DNA of 64,000 nt from Xanthomonas sacchari (lineage in GTDB: Bacteria > Pseudomonadota > Gammaproteobacteria > Xanthomonadales > Xanthomonadaceae): positions 4,605,001 through 4,669,000 of the forward strand of contig NZ_CP132343.1 in assembly GCF_040529065.1 (NCBI RefSeq). Reading direction: 5' to 3'. Made by a program: the position numbers and the translations under genes. This document shows, piece by piece, positions 44,630 through 54,099 of the stretch. The number at the start of each line of letters is the position of its first letter. The stretch's first letter is position 1. The notes beneath the pieces are model-generated. The model was not told the origin of the DNA and searched no databases. It worked only from the letters and a program-made list of their open reading frames with translations.

Positions 44630-44638
44630 AGGAATATC

Positions 44639-44655
44639 TGCAGATTGCGTGCCAA
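44639..44655 (-). promoter_or_regulatory. Sigma-54 (-24/-12) promoter
   Basis: The minus strand reads TTGGCACGCAATCTGCA. The GG and GC dinucleotides are separated by exactly ten bases, and the sequence differs from TTGGCACG-N4-TTGCA at one position. No protein gene lies downstream on this strand for 500 bases, only the structured RNA. The enhancer-binding protein is not identified. Confidence 0.75.
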
Positions 44656-44691
44656 CTTGAGGCCCGGATCTGCAATTTGTGATGCAACCGC

Positions 44692-44697
44692 TAAAAT
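44692..44697 (+). promoter_or_regulatory. Probable -10 element for mnmG
   Basis: TAAAAT is 73 bases before the mnmG ATG in otherwise GC-rich sequence. No convincing -35 is seen. If used, the mnmG transcript would begin about 75 bases right of the sigma-54 RNA start, so the two divergent promoters are about 50 bases apart. Confidence 0.35.
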
Positions 44698-44769
44698 TCC
44701 TGTTCACACCCTGGGCGACCCGCCGTGCCGCCCCCTGCCGCCGGCCCCGCGCCGGCCGACGAGACCCCG

Positions 44770-46659
44770 ATGAGCGACTCTTTCTACCGCCATGACGTGA
44801 TCGTGATCGGCGGCGGCCATGCCGGCACCGAGGCGGCGCTGGCGTCCGCGCGCGCCGGCGCCCGCACCCTGCTGCTGACCCACAACGTGGAGACGGTGGG
44901 GGCGATGAGCTGCAACCCGGCCATCGGCGGCATCGGCAAGGGCCACCTGGTCAAGGAGATCGATGCGCTGGGCGGGGCGATGGCCCACGCCGCGGACCTG
45001 GCCGGCATCCAATGGCGCACCCTCAACGCGTCCAAGGGCCCGGCGGTGCGCGCGACCCGCTGCCAGGCCGACCGCAGCCTGTACCGCAGCGCGATCCGGC
45101 GCCTGGTCGAGGCGCAGCCGAACCTGACCGTGTTCCAGGCCGCGGTGGACGACCTCGTGATGGACGGCGAGCGCGTGCGCGGCGTGCTGACCCAGACCGG
45201 GCTGCGTTTCGAGGCGGCCGCGGTGGTGCTGACCGCCGGCACCTTCCTGGCCGGCAAGATCCACATCGGCCAGACCCAGTACGCCGGCGGCCGCGCCGGC
45301 GATCCGCCGGCCACCGCGCTGGCGCAGGCGCTGCGCGACGGCCGCTTCGGCGTGGACCGGCTCAAGACCGGCACCCCGCCGCGCATCGACGGGCGCAGCC
45401 TGGACTACACGGCGATGGAGGAACAGCCCGGCGACGATCCGCTGCCGGTGATGTCGTTCCTGGGCGAGGTGGCGCAGCATCCGCGCCAGGTGTCGTGCTG
45501 GATCACCCACACCACCGAGCGCACCCACGCCATCATCCGCGGCGCGCTGGACCGCTCGCCGCTGTACACCGGCCAGATCGAAGGCATCGGCCCGCGCTAC
45601 TGCCCCTCGATCGAGGACAAGGTAGTGCGCTTCGCCGAGAAGGCCAGCCACCAGATCTTCGTCGAGCCGGAAGGCCTGGACGTGGTCGAGATCTATCCCA
45701 ACGGCATCTCCACCTCGCTGCCGTTCGATGTGCAGCTGGAGCTGGTGCGTTCGATCCGCGGCTTCGAGCGCGCGCGCATCACCCGCCCCGGCTACGCCAT
45801 CGAGTACGACTTCTTCGACCCGCGCGGGCTCAAGGCCTCGCTGGAGACCAAGGCGATGCCCGGGCTGTTCTTCGCCGGGCAGATCAACGGCACCACCGGC
45901 TACGAGGAAGCCGCTGCGCAGGGCCTGATCGCCGGCCTCAACGCCGCGCGCCAGGTGCGCGGGCTGGAGCCGTGGTCGCCGCGCCGCGACCAGGCCTACA
46001 TCGGCGTGCTGATCGACGACCTGATCACCCATGGCACCAGCGAGCCGTACCGCATGTTCACCAGCCGCGCCGAGTACCGGCTGCAACTGCGCGAGGACAA
46101 CGCCGACGCGCGTCTGACCGGCATCGGCCACGACCTGGGCATCGTCGACGAAACGCGCTGGGTCCGCTTCCAGGCCAAGCAGGAGGCGGTGGCGCGCGAG
46201 AACGAGCGCCTGCGCGGTCTGTGGGCCACGCCGGGCAACGCGCTGGGCCGCGAGGTCGCGGCCACGCTGGGCGTGGCGGTGAGCCGCGAGACCACCGTGC
46301 TGGACCTGATCAAGCGCCCCGAACTGGACTACGCCGCGCTGATGCGGGTGCCGTCGCTGGGTCCCGGCGTGGCCGACGCGCAGGTGGCCGAGCAGGTGGA
46401 GATCGGCATTAAGTACGCCGGCTACCTGGACCGCCAGCGCGAGGAGATCGCGCGCCAGCAGCGCCACGAGGACACCCCGATCCCGGCCGCCTTCGACTAT
46501 GCGCAGGTGCGCGGGTTGTCGGCCGAAGTGCAGCAGAAGCTCGAGCGCGTACGCCCGCAGACCGTGGGCCAGGCGCAGCGCATCCCCGGCATGACCCCGG
46601 CGGCGATCTCGCTGCTGCTGGTGCATCTGGAGCGGGCGCGCCGCAGTCGGGTGGCGTGA
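44770..46659 (+). CDS. mnmG: tRNA uridine-5-carboxymethylaminomethyl modification enzyme MnmG
   Basis: With MnmE, modifies U34 of certain tRNAs. The 629-residue FAD protein has the dinucleotide motif [19 protein letters not shown] near residue 10, [21 protein letters not shown], the two GidA signatures ([11 protein letters not shown] region; [21 protein letters not shown]) and a C-terminal helical MnmE/tRNA-binding domain. ATG 44770 ([12 protein letters not shown]) is chosen over an upstream ATG at 44725. It is followed by a REP hairpin with a T-run that can terminate it. Confidence 0.96.
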   Translation: MSDSFYRHDVIVIGGGHAGTEAALASARAGARTLLLTHNVETVGAMSCNPAIGGIGKGHLVKEIDALGGAMAHAADLAGIQWRTLNASKGPAVRATRCQADRSLYRSAIRRLVEAQPNLTVFQAAVDDLVMDGERVRGVLTQTGLRFEAAAVVLTAGTFLAGKIHIGQTQYAGGRAGDPPATALAQALRDGRFGVDRLKTGTPPRIDGRSLDYTAMEEQPGDDPLPVMSFLGEVAQHPRQVSCWITHTTERTHAIIRGALDRSPLYTGQIEGIGPRYCPSIEDKVVRFAEKASHQIFVEPEGLDVVEIYPNGISTSLPFDVQLELVRSIRGFERARITRPGYAIEYDFFDPRGLKASLETKAMPGLFFAGQINGTTGYEEAAAQGLIAGLNAARQVRGLEPWSPRRDQAYIGVLIDDLITHGTSEPYRMFTSRAEYRLQLREDNADARLTGIGHDLGIVDETRWVRFQAKQEAVARENERLRGLWATPGNALGREVAATLGVAVSRETTVLDLIKRPELDYAALMRVPSLGPGVADAQVAEQVEIGIKYAGYLDRQREEIARQQRHEDTPIPAAFDYAQVRGLSAEVQQKLERVRPQTVGQAQRIPGMTPAAISLLLVHLERARRSRVA

Positions 46660-46695
46660 TCGGTCGCGAACGCGCATCGCGCGCAGCACTCCCAC

Positions 46696-46768
46696 GCAGG
46701 AGCGGCTTCAGCCGCGATCTGGGCGTATCGGCAATGCCCCGTCGCGGCTGAAGCCGCTCCTTGTTTTT
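46696..46768 (+). terminator. REP-like hairpin with T-run after mnmG
   Basis: GGAGCGGCTTCAGCCGCGA (within 46696-46717) and its inverse (46742-46763) form a stem of about 20 bases, followed directly by TTGTTTTT. A repeat element here doubles as an intrinsic terminator 37 bases past the mnmG stop. Confidence 0.7.
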
Positions 46769-46770
46769 CC

Positions 46771-46895
46771 CTTCTCCCCTCGGGAGAAGGTGCCCCGAAG
46801 GGGCGGATGAGGGTACGGATGGTGCACTAAGGTCCGGAGCGGCGCTGCGCTCCCGGACCCTCACCCCAACCCCTCTCCCGGGGGGAGAGGGGCTT
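46771..46895. repeat. Two dispersed intergenic elements
   Basis: 46771-46815 has CTTCTCCCCTCGGGAGAAG followed by TGCCCCGAAGGGGCGGATGA, two adjacent stem-loops, and 46858-46893 has CCCTCACCCCAACCCCTC with the CCCCTCTCCC/GGGAGAGGGG stem. They match the elements near speA and speE. Both lie between mnmG and the convergent hydrolase gene. Confidence 0.75.
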
Positions 46896-47010
46896 TGACT
46901 ACGGAAGCCGACGCATCCGCGCGACTGGCACATGGCTCCAGGCGAGGCAGCGCGTGCCAGCACCGGCGGCGATTGCCGGGAGGTGGTACGCGCTGCGGTG
47001 AGGCTCAGTC

Positions 47011-47964
47011 CTACGTGGCCACCGGCAGCAGCCGCTGGCGCAGCAGCAGCGCGGCCAGGTCCAGGGTTTCGCCGGCCACGCGCATCACGCTGCCCATGTT
47101 GATGAAGCCGTGGATCATGCCGGGGTGGACGCGCACCAGGGTTTCCACGCCGGCCTCGCGCAGGCGCTGCGCGTAGTGCAGGCCTTCGTCGTGCAGCGCG
47201 TCGCGCTCGGCGAGCACCACCAGCGCCGGGGCAACGCCGGCCACGTCCGGCGCGACCACCGGCGAGATGCGCCAGTCCGACCCCAGCGACGGGTCGGGCA
47301 GGTACTGACGGTCGAAGAAGCGCATCGCCGCTTCGGTCAACGGCGGGATGCCGGCGTTGTGCACGCGCGAGGGGAAGGGATTGTCCGCACGCAGGTTGGT
47401 CAGCGGATAGATCAGGATCTGGCAGCGCAGGGCGATGCCGGCATCGCGTGCGGCCACTGCGGCGCTGGCCGCCAGGGCGCCGCCCATGCTGTCGCCGGCG
47501 ATGGCCAAGCGCTGCGGATCGGCGCCGACCTCGCCTGGGTGCGCGGCCAGCCACTGCACCACCGCGATCACGTCCTCGATAGCAGCCGGCGCCGGATGCT
47601 CGGGCGCCAGCCGGTAGTCCACCGCCAGCACCTGGCAACCGGCACGCGCAGCCAGTTGCCTGCACACGTCGTCGTGCGAATCGAGGTCGCCGACCACGCC
47701 ACCGCCGCCGTGCGCGTAGAGGCAGGTCGGCGCCGGCCCCGTGTCGAGGCCGTGCGGGCGGTACAGGCGTAGCGGAATCGGGGCGGCCGGGCCCGGTGCC
47801 TGCAGGTCGCGCAGCTCGGCCATCTCCACGCGCGGGAAACCGAACTGCGCGGCGACGCCGCGCATCATCGCCCGCGCCTGGGGCAAGGGCAGTTCCTCCA
47901 TCGGCGGCTGCCCGGACTGCTGGGCCTGGGCGAAGAAACGGACGACGTCTGGATCGAAATACAT
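47011..47964 (-). CDS. Alpha/beta hydrolase, hormone-sensitive lipase family
   Basis: A 317-residue esterase-type protein. The HSL oxyanion motif HGGGGVVGDLDSHD is at about residue 90, followed by VDYRLAPEHPAPAAIED, the nucleophile in AGDSMGGALA, the Asp in AERDALHDEG and the His in GMIHGFINMG. These are bacterial family IV carboxylesterases acting on short acyl esters. GGGAGGG precedes ATG 47964. Its upstream region has two AT-rich palindromes that suggest regulation by a repressor encoded elsewhere. Confidence 0.88.
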   Translation of the reverse strand: MYFDPDVVRFFAQAQQSGQPPMEELPLPQARAMMRGVAAQFGFPRVEMAELRDLQAPGPAAPIPLRLYRPHGLDTGPAPTCLYAHGGGGVVGDLDSHDDVCRQLAARAGCQVLAVDYRLAPEHPAPAAIEDVIAVVQWLAAHPGEVGADPQRLAIAGDSMGGALAASAAVAARDAGIALRCQILIYPLTNLRADNPFPSRVHNAGIPPLTEAAMRFFDRQYLPDPSLGSDWRISPVVAPDVAGVAPALVVLAERDALHDEGLHYAQRLREAGVETLVRVHPGMIHGFINMGSVMRVAGETLDLAALLLRQRLLPVAT

Positions 47965-48009
47965 GGGTGGCCCTCCCGGGGCGGCTACGCAAGCGGCGTC
48001 GGGCAGATT

Positions 48010-48044
48010 GTTATTTTCAATAACCATTTTCGCAAATAAGCGAA
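48010..48044. promoter_or_regulatory. Two AT-rich palindromes upstream of the hydrolase gene
   Basis: GTTATT-TTC-AATAAC (48010-48024) and TTCGC-AAATAA-GCGAA (48029-48044) stand side by side, 46 bases before the hydrolase start, in a GC-rich setting. They look like operators for a dimeric repressor of TetR or MarR type. The AT content also makes this the likely promoter. Confidence 0.55.
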
Positions 48045-48232
48045 CCGGGACGCCCGTGCGCGCCAGCGGCGGATCAGCGACAGGCGGCCGATCGTCGCGG
48101 CGCGGATGCGCGTGCGATGCAGGCGTGGCGAGGCATTGCGCGGCTTGGGGCACACGCTGGCGGCGGGCGCGCACGCGGTGCCGCCACATTGCGGCGCAGC
48201 ATGGACTTGCGCGCTGCGTGGCGGAACGCGGC

Positions 48233-49102
48233 TCAGTCGTCCTGCGCGGCGGCTTCGCGGCCCTGCTGGCGGATGATGGCTTCCTGCCGCGCGTCCTCGA
48301 TCGAGGCGCGCACGGCGCGCACGTCGGCGCGACGGCTGTCGAAGGTGAAGCGGCCGGTGAGCACGCTGTCCGGGCGCAGCGTGCCCTTCTCGTACAGCGC
48401 CCACATCTCCTCGCCGTAGTGGGTGGCATTGAGCTCGGGCGCGAAGCGGCCCAGGCAGTCGCGCAGGTTATGCACGTCGCGCAGCAGCATGCTGCGGGCG
48501 GCGTTGTTGCCGGCGGCGCTGACCACCTGCGGGAAGTCGATCACCACCGGGCCGTCGGCGCCGACCAGCACGTTGTATTCGGACAGGTCGCCGTGGACCA
48601 GGCCCAGGCACAGCATCCTGACCACGTCGCCGACCAGTTGCGCGTGGAAGGCCTGCGCCTGCGCCGGCTCCAGTTCGACTTCGCTGAGCCGCGGCGCGCT
48701 CTGCCCGTCGGCGTCGGTGACCAGGTCCATCAGCAGCACGCCGTGAAAGTAGCCGCGCGGTTGCGGCACGTGCACGCCAGCGTCCACCAACTGGTACAGG
48801 GTGTTGGCCTCGGTGTCCTTCCACGCCGCTTCCTGCTCGCGGCGGCCGAACTTGCTGGCCTTGCCGATCGCCCGCGCCTGGCGGCTGCCGCGCACCTTGC
48901 GCCCTTCCTGGTACTGCACGCGCGCCTGGAAGCTGCGCTGCGCCATGTCCTTGTAGACCTTGGCGCAGAGCACGTCGTCGCCGGCCTGGACCACGTAGAC
49001 CGCGGCTTCCTTGCCGCTCTTGAGCGGGCGCAGCACGCCGTCGATGACGCCATCGTCGATCAGCGGCTGCAGGCTCGGGGGAATCTTCATCGGGTGCGGC
49101 AT
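48233..49102 (-). CDS. RIO-type serine protein kinase (PA4780-like)
   Basis: A 289-residue kinase-like protein. It has the nucleotide loop PLKSGKEAAVYVV, the invariant Lys in VLCAKVYKD, an insertion with QYQEGRKVRGSRQARAI, the catalytic loop GLVHGDLSEYNVLV and the metal-binding VVIDFPQVV where the usual DFG is DFP. This is the bacterial RIO1 subgroup often annotated as PA4780-family serine protein kinase. Targets are unknown. ATG 49102 or the internal ATG at 49090 could start it. Confidence 0.85.
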   Translation of the reverse strand: MPHPMKIPPSLQPLIDDGVIDGVLRPLKSGKEAAVYVVQAGDDVLCAKVYKDMAQRSFQARVQYQEGRKVRGSRQARAIGKASKFGRREQEAAWKDTEANTLYQLVDAGVHVPQPRGYFHGVLLMDLVTDADGQSAPRLSEVELEPAQAQAFHAQLVGDVVRMLCLGLVHGDLSEYNVLVGADGPVVIDFPQVVSAAGNNAARSMLLRDVHNLRDCLGRFAPELNATHYGEEMWALYEKGTLRPDSVLTGRFTFDSRRADVRAVRASIEDARQEAIIRQQGREAAAQDD

Positions 49103-49515
49103 ACCTGGAGTGAGTCGCCGCGATTATGGCGCAAGCCTGGTGTGGTGCCGGGCACGCCGCCGCGGCGCGAGGGTGGCGCCAACGCGCTGAAGCGGCGTCC
49201 GGCGCGGGCTGTGGCTTTTGCGACGAACGATCGGCGGCGCGGCGGCGTCCGGCATTTGTCTACGACATCCGCCGAGGTGCATCGCCGCGTTCAGCTTTCG
49301 AGACGGTGGCGCAGGGCTGTCGTGTTGTGGGCAAGGGCGCGCGCGAGGCGTTGCCTGGGTGGATGGTTGGGTAGGCGTTCGATTGCCGTCGCGTCGGGAC
49401 TGAAGTCCCTCCCACAAGGGAGCGTCGTGCGTGACGACGCTCCTGCTCGCTCAGGCTCGCACAGGCCTGCTTCGCGCTCGCCGCAGGCCCGCCTGGGGCC
49501 TGTCTCGATCGCGGT
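49103..49515. other. Intergenic region with one REP-like unit
   Basis: A 413-base gap between the efflux operon end and the kinase start. It contains GCGTCGGGACTGAAGTCCC (from 49391) followed by TCCCACA, the second REP subfamily seen after bioH. The remainder shows no supportable gene; short open frames lack coding character. Confidence 0.5.
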
Positions 49516-50964
49516 TCAGGGCGCGGTAGCGGCCTGAGCCGGGGCCTGGGCGTCGGCGCCGCCGCCGAGCACCTGGTACAGGGTGACGCGGTTGCTGGCG
49601 TCCTGCAGGCGCAGTGCGATCAGCGCCTGCTGCGCGGCGAACAACGAACGCTGCGCATCCAGCACCGGCAAGTGGCCGTCCAGGCCGGCGCGGTAGCGCG
49701 CGTCGGCCAGGGTGTAGCTACGCTGGCTGGCGTCGACCAGGGCCTGCTGCGCGGTCAGCTGCGCCTGCAGGTGGTCGCGCGTGGCCAGGGCGTCGGCCAC
49801 TTCGGCGAAGGCCGACTGGATCGCCTTCTCGTACTGCGCCACGGCGATGTCCTTGCCGAGCTTGGAGGCGTCCAGCGAGGCCTTCAGCGCGCCCGCGTGG
49901 AAGATCGGCGCGGTGATGCTGGGCACGAACGACCAGGTGCGGCTGCCGGCGGAGAATAGCGTGGACAATGCATCGCTGCTGCGCCCGGTGGACGCGGTGA
50001 GGCTCAGCGACGGGAAGAACGCCGCGCGCGCGGCGCCGATGTCGGCATTGGCCGCCTGCAGGCTGTGCTCGGCGGCGAGCACGTCCGGACGCTGCAGCAA
50101 CACCGTCGAGGACAGGTGCGCCGGCAGCGGCGCCAGCGCCACGCTGTCCTGCATCGCCTGCGCGGTGGGCAGCAGCGCCGCCTCCACCGGCGCGCCGACC
50201 AGCAATTGCAGCGCATCGCGCGCCTGCGCCAGCTGGGTGGCGGCGCTGGCGACGGCCACGCGCGCCGACTCCACGCTGGTCTGCTGCTGCGCCAGATCCA
50301 GCCCGGACGCGCTGCCGATGCTGTGGCGGCGTTCGGTCAGTTGCAGGGTCTGCGCCTGGCTGTCCAGGGTCTGCTGCGCCAGATCCAGTTGCGCCTGGTC
50401 GGCGCCCACGGTCAGCCACGCCGCGGCGACCTGGGCGACCAGGGTCAGGCGCACGTTACGCTGGTTTTCCGCACTGGACAGCCAGTTCTGCAGGGCTTCC
50501 TGCTTGAGACTGCGCAGTTGCCCGAACAGATCCAGCTGCCAGCTGCTCAGCCCCACCTGCAGGGTGTCGCTGGTGCTGACCTGGGAGACGCCGTCGTCGT
50601 TGCTGGCGGCGCTGCTGCGGCCGCGGCTCATGCTGGCGTTGGCGTCGAACGAGGGCAACTGCGCGGCGCGCTGGATTCGGTACTGCGCACGCGCCTTGTC
50701 GATGGACAGCACCGCCACGCGCAGGTCGCGGTTGTTCTGCAAGGCCAGCGCGATGGTCTGGCGCAGCCGCGGATCCAGGAACACCTGCTGCCAGTCCGGC
50801 ATCGCCAGGGTGTCGGTGGCGGTGCCCGCGGCGGTCGCCGCATCGACCGCAGCGAGGTCGGCCGGCACCGGCGCCGCCGGGCGTACGTAGGTCGGCGCCA
50901 GTGTGCAGCCGGACAGGGCCAGCAGCGTGGTCACCGCCACACTCATCCGAGAGATCGCGCTCAT
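49516..50964 (-). CDS. RND efflux outer membrane lipoprotein (NodT/OprM family)
   Basis: The TolC-like exit duct of a tripartite pump, 482 residues. The signal peptide ends in LLALSGC, giving lipidated Cys20, followed by TLAPTYVRPAAPVP, typical of OprM-like lipoproteins. Two OEP repeats follow with the long helical hairpins (SVESARVAVASAATQLAQARDALQLLVG, about residues 235-262). The start ATG at 50964 overlaps the stop of the RND pump gene by four bases. It is the last gene of the three-gene operon. Confidence 0.92.
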   Translation of the reverse strand: MSAISRMSVAVTTLLALSGCTLAPTYVRPAAPVPADLAAVDAATAAGTATDTLAMPDWQQVFLDPRLRQTIALALQNNRDLRVAVLSIDKARAQYRIQRAAQLPSFDANASMSRGRSSAASNDDGVSQVSTSDTLQVGLSSWQLDLFGQLRSLKQEALQNWLSSAENQRNVRLTLVAQVAAAWLTVGADQAQLDLAQQTLDSQAQTLQLTERRHSIGSASGLDLAQQQTSVESARVAVASAATQLAQARDALQLLVGAPVEAALLPTAQAMQDSVALAPLPAHLSSTVLLQRPDVLAAEHSLQAANADIGAARAAFFPSLSLTASTGRSSDALSTLFSAGSRTWSFVPSITAPIFHAGALKASLDASKLGKDIAVAQYEKAIQSAFAEVADALATRDHLQAQLTAQQALVDASQRSYTLADARYRAGLDGHLPVLDAQRSLFAAQQALIALRLQDASNRVTLYQVLGGGADAQAPAQAATAP

Positions 50965-53900
50965 GCCTGCGCCTCCGACTTGGCCACCGCCGGTCCAGGG
51001 AACAGGCGGCGCACGATCACGTAGAACAGCGGCACGAAGAACAGGCCCAGGGTGATCGAGGCCAGGGTGCCGCCGGTGACGCCGGTGCCCAGCGAGTGGC
51101 GCGCGGCCGAACCGGCGCCCTTGCTGAACACCAGCGGCAGCACGCCGAGCAGGAACGCCAGCGAGGTCATCAGGATCGGCCGCAGACGCATCTGCACTGC
51201 GTGCAGGGTCGCGGCGAGCAGGCTTTCGCCGCGGTGCTCGAGGTCGCGCGCGAACTCGACGATGAGGATGCCGTTCTTCGCCGCCAGGCCCACCGTGGTC
51301 AGCAGGCCAACCTGGAAGTACACGTCGTTCTCCAGCCCGCGCAGGGTCATCAGCAGCACTGCGCCGAACACGCCCACCGGCACCGCCAGCATCACCGCGA
51401 ACGGAATCGACCAGCTCTCGTACAGCGCCACCAGGCACAGGAATACGAACAGCAGCGAGATCGCATACAGCGCCGGCGCCTGGTTGGCCGACAGCTTTTC
51501 CTGGTAGGCCATGTCCGACCAGGCGTAGCCGAAGCCGTGCGGCAATTGCTTGCTGAGTTCGGCCATCGCGTCCATCGCCGCGCCGGAGCTGACCCCGGGC
51601 ACCGCCTGGCCGGTCAGCTCCATCGCCGACACGCCGTTGTAGCGTTCCAGCGCGGCCGGTGCGCTGGTCCAGTGCGAGCGGGTGAACGCCGACATCGGCA
51701 CCATGTCGCCGCCGCCGTTGCGCACCGTCCAGCGGTCCAGGTCCTGCGGCGCCATGCGTGCGTCGGCATCGCCCTGCACGTAGACCTTCTTGATGCGGCC
51801 CTTGTAGATGAAGTTGTTGACGAAGTCGCCGCCGAGCGCGCTGTTGAGCGTGGCGTTGATGTCGCCCGGGTCCACGCCCAGCGCCTGCGCCTTGGCGTCG
51901 TCGATCTTGACCGCGTACACCGGCGCGTCTTCCAGGCTGGCGTAGCGCACGTTCATCAGCTTGGGATCGTGCTGGGCCAGACGCAGCAGCTTGTCGCGCG
52001 CGGCGACCAGGGCGGCATGGCCGGCGCCTTCGTAGTCCATCAGCTCGAAGGTGAAGCCGGAGGCGTCGCCGAGGCCGGTGATCGCCGGCGGCGAGGTCAC
52101 GAACAGTTCCGCGTCGGGCACGTCGGCCAGCGCCTTGTTCAGATGGTCGGCGATGGTCGCCGCATCGTCGTCGCGATCGTCCCAGTCCTTCAGCCGCACG
52201 AAGGCCATGCCGACGTTCTGGCCGGCGCCGGTGACGCTGAAGCCGGCCGAGGACAGCACCGAGCGCACGCCCGGATCCTTCAGCGCGGCCTTGGTCAGCC
52301 GGTCGGTCACCGCCAGGGTCTGCTCCAGGGTGGAGCCGGCGGGCAATTTGACCAGCACGTTGAGCATGCCCTCGTCCTCGTCGGGCAGGAACGCACCGGG
52401 CAGGCGCCACAGCAGCAGGCCGGTGACCGCGATCAGCAGCGCATAGGCGACCAGGCCCAGCGCGCGCTTGCCCAGCACCCGCTCGACCAGCGTGCGGTAG
52501 CGCTCGGACAGGTGCCGGAAGCGGGTGTTGAACCAGATGAAGAACCAGCCCAGGCGCCCGTGCGAGCCGATCGGCGCTTCGCCCTGGTGCAGCGGCTTGA
52601 GGATGGTCACGCACAGCGCCGGGGTCAGGGTCATCGCCACCAGCACCGACAGGATCATCGAGGCGGCGATGGTGATCGAGAACTGGCGGTAGATCACGCC
52701 GGTGACGCCGTTGAAGAACGCCATCGGCACGAACACCGCGGTCAGCACCAGCACGATGCCGACCAGGGCGCCGCCGATCTGCTGCATCGAGCGCAGCGTG
52801 GCTTCCTTCGGCGGCAGGCCTTCCTGGCCCATCACCCGCTCCACGTTCTCCACAACCACGATGGCGTCGTCGACCAGCAGGCCGATCGCCAGCACCATCG
52901 CGAACATGGTCAGGGTGTTGATCGAGTAGCCGAACGCGGCGAGCACGCCGAAGGTGCCCATCAGCACCACCGGCACGGCGATGGTCGGGATCAGCGTGGC
53001 CCGCCAGTTCTGCAGGAACAGGTACATCACCGCCACCACCAGCAGCACCGCCTCGATCAGGGTGATCACCACTTCCTTGATCGAGGTGGTGACGAACGGC
53101 GTGGTGCTGAAGGCGATGTGGTAGTTGAAGCCGTGCGGCCAGTACTGCTTGAGTTCCTGCAGACGCTGGTCGATGGCCCTGGAGGTCTCCACCGCGTTGG
53201 CGTCGGAGTTGAGCTCGATGCCCAGCGAGGCCGAGGGCTTGCCGTTGAAGCGGGTGATGCTGTCGTAGGTCTCCGGGCCCAGGCCGATCCTGGCCACGTC
53301 CGACAGATGCACGGCCGCGCCGCTGGCATCGCTCTTGAGCACGATCGCGCCGAACTGCGCCGGGGTCTGCAGGCGGCTGCGGGTGGTCACGGTGGCGTCC
53401 AGGCGTTGCCCGCGCAGCGCCGGCTGGCCGCCGATCTCGCCGGCCGACACGTCGGTGTTCTGCGACTGCAGCGCGTTCTCCACGTCCGAGGGCATCAGCG
53501 CGTACTTGCGCAGCTTCTCCGGGTCCAGCCAGATGCGCATGGCGTATTCCGAGCCCATCGGCTGGATGTTGCCGACGCCGCTGACGCGGCTGATCTGGTC
53601 GTCGATGTTCGATTCCATGTAGTTGGCGACATCGAAGTTGTCCATGCTGCCGTCGTCGGAGGTGAACGCCACCACCTCGAACAGCGAACCGCTGGACTTG
53701 GTGATGACCAGGCCGTTCTGCTGCACCGCCTGCGGCAACACCGACATCACCGACTGCAACTGGTTCTGCACCTGCACCTGCGCGGTGTCGGCGTTGGTGC
53801 CGGTCTCGAACACCAGGTTGACCTGCGCGGTGCCGTCCGAGGCGCTGGTGGAGGTCATGTACAGCAGGTGGTCCAGGCTCTGCTGCGACTGCTCGATCAG

Positions 53901-54089
53901 CTGGGTGACGGTGTTTTCCACCGTCTGCGCCGAGGCGCCGGTGTAGGTGGCGCGCACGGTAATGGTGGGCGGCGCCATGTGCGGATAGCGTTCGACCGGC
54001 AGCCCATGGATGGCCAGCATGCCGATCAGGACGATGACGATGGCCATGACCCAGGCCACCACCGGGTGGTTGACGAAGAAGCGCGACAT
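50961..54089 (-). CDS. RND multidrug efflux transporter, inner membrane subunit (HAE-1, AcrB/MexB-like)
   Basis: Proton-driven drug exporter of 1042 residues, the expected length. Start MSRFFVNHPVVAWVMAIVI is the family form; the proton-relay Asp pair is in GLLVDDAIVVVENVERVM of TM4, with TM10 Lys in GLAAKNGILIVEFARDLE. Periplasmic docking and porter segments are complete. GAGGAC precedes ATG 54089. The MFP gene ends ten bases upstream, giving the order MFP-pump-OMF. Substrates unknown; the divergent quiA promoter makes aromatic compounds a reasonable suspicion only. Confidence 0.95.
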   Translation of the reverse strand: MSRFFVNHPVVAWVMAIVIVLIGMLAIHGLPVERYPHMAPPTITVRATYTGASAQTVENTVTQLIEQSQQSLDHLLYMTSTSASDGTAQVNLVFETGTNADTAQVQVQNQLQSVMSVLPQAVQQNGLVITKSSGSLFEVVAFTSDDGSMDNFDVANYMESNIDDQISRVSGVGNIQPMGSEYAMRIWLDPEKLRKYALMPSDVENALQSQNTDVSAGEIGGQPALRGQRLDATVTTRSRLQTPAQFGAIVLKSDASGAAVHLSDVARIGLGPETYDSITRFNGKPSASLGIELNSDANAVETSRAIDQRLQELKQYWPHGFNYHIAFSTTPFVTTSIKEVVITLIEAVLLVVAVMYLFLQNWRATLIPTIAVPVVLMGTFGVLAAFGYSINTLTMFAMVLAIGLLVDDAIVVVENVERVMGQEGLPPKEATLRSMQQIGGALVGIVLVLTAVFVPMAFFNGVTGVIYRQFSITIAASMILSVLVAMTLTPALCVTILKPLHQGEAPIGSHGRLGWFFIWFNTRFRHLSERYRTLVERVLGKRALGLVAYALLIAVTGLLLWRLPGAFLPDEDEGMLNVLVKLPAGSTLEQTLAVTDRLTKAALKDPGVRSVLSSAGFSVTGAGQNVGMAFVRLKDWDDRDDDAATIADHLNKALADVPDAELFVTSPPAITGLGDASGFTFELMDYEGAGHAALVAARDKLLRLAQHDPKLMNVRYASLEDAPVYAVKIDDAKAQALGVDPGDINATLNSALGGDFVNNFIYKGRIKKVYVQGDADARMAPQDLDRWTVRNGGGDMVPMSAFTRSHWTSAPAALERYNGVSAMELTGQAVPGVSSGAAMDAMAELSKQLPHGFGYAWSDMAYQEKLSANQAPALYAISLLFVFLCLVALYESWSIPFAVMLAVPVGVFGAVLLMTLRGLENDVYFQVGLLTTVGLAAKNGILIVEFARDLEHRGESLLAATLHAVQMRLRPILMTSLAFLLGVLPLVFSKGAGSAARHSLGTGVTGGTLASITLGLFFVPLFYVIVRRLFPGPAVAKSEAQA

Positions 54090-54099
54090 GCGGGAGTCC

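Noticed and set aside
46696-46763. A riboswitch or attenuator near mnmG
   Set aside because: The hairpin lies after the stop codon and matches the dispersed REP family, so a terminator role is enough.
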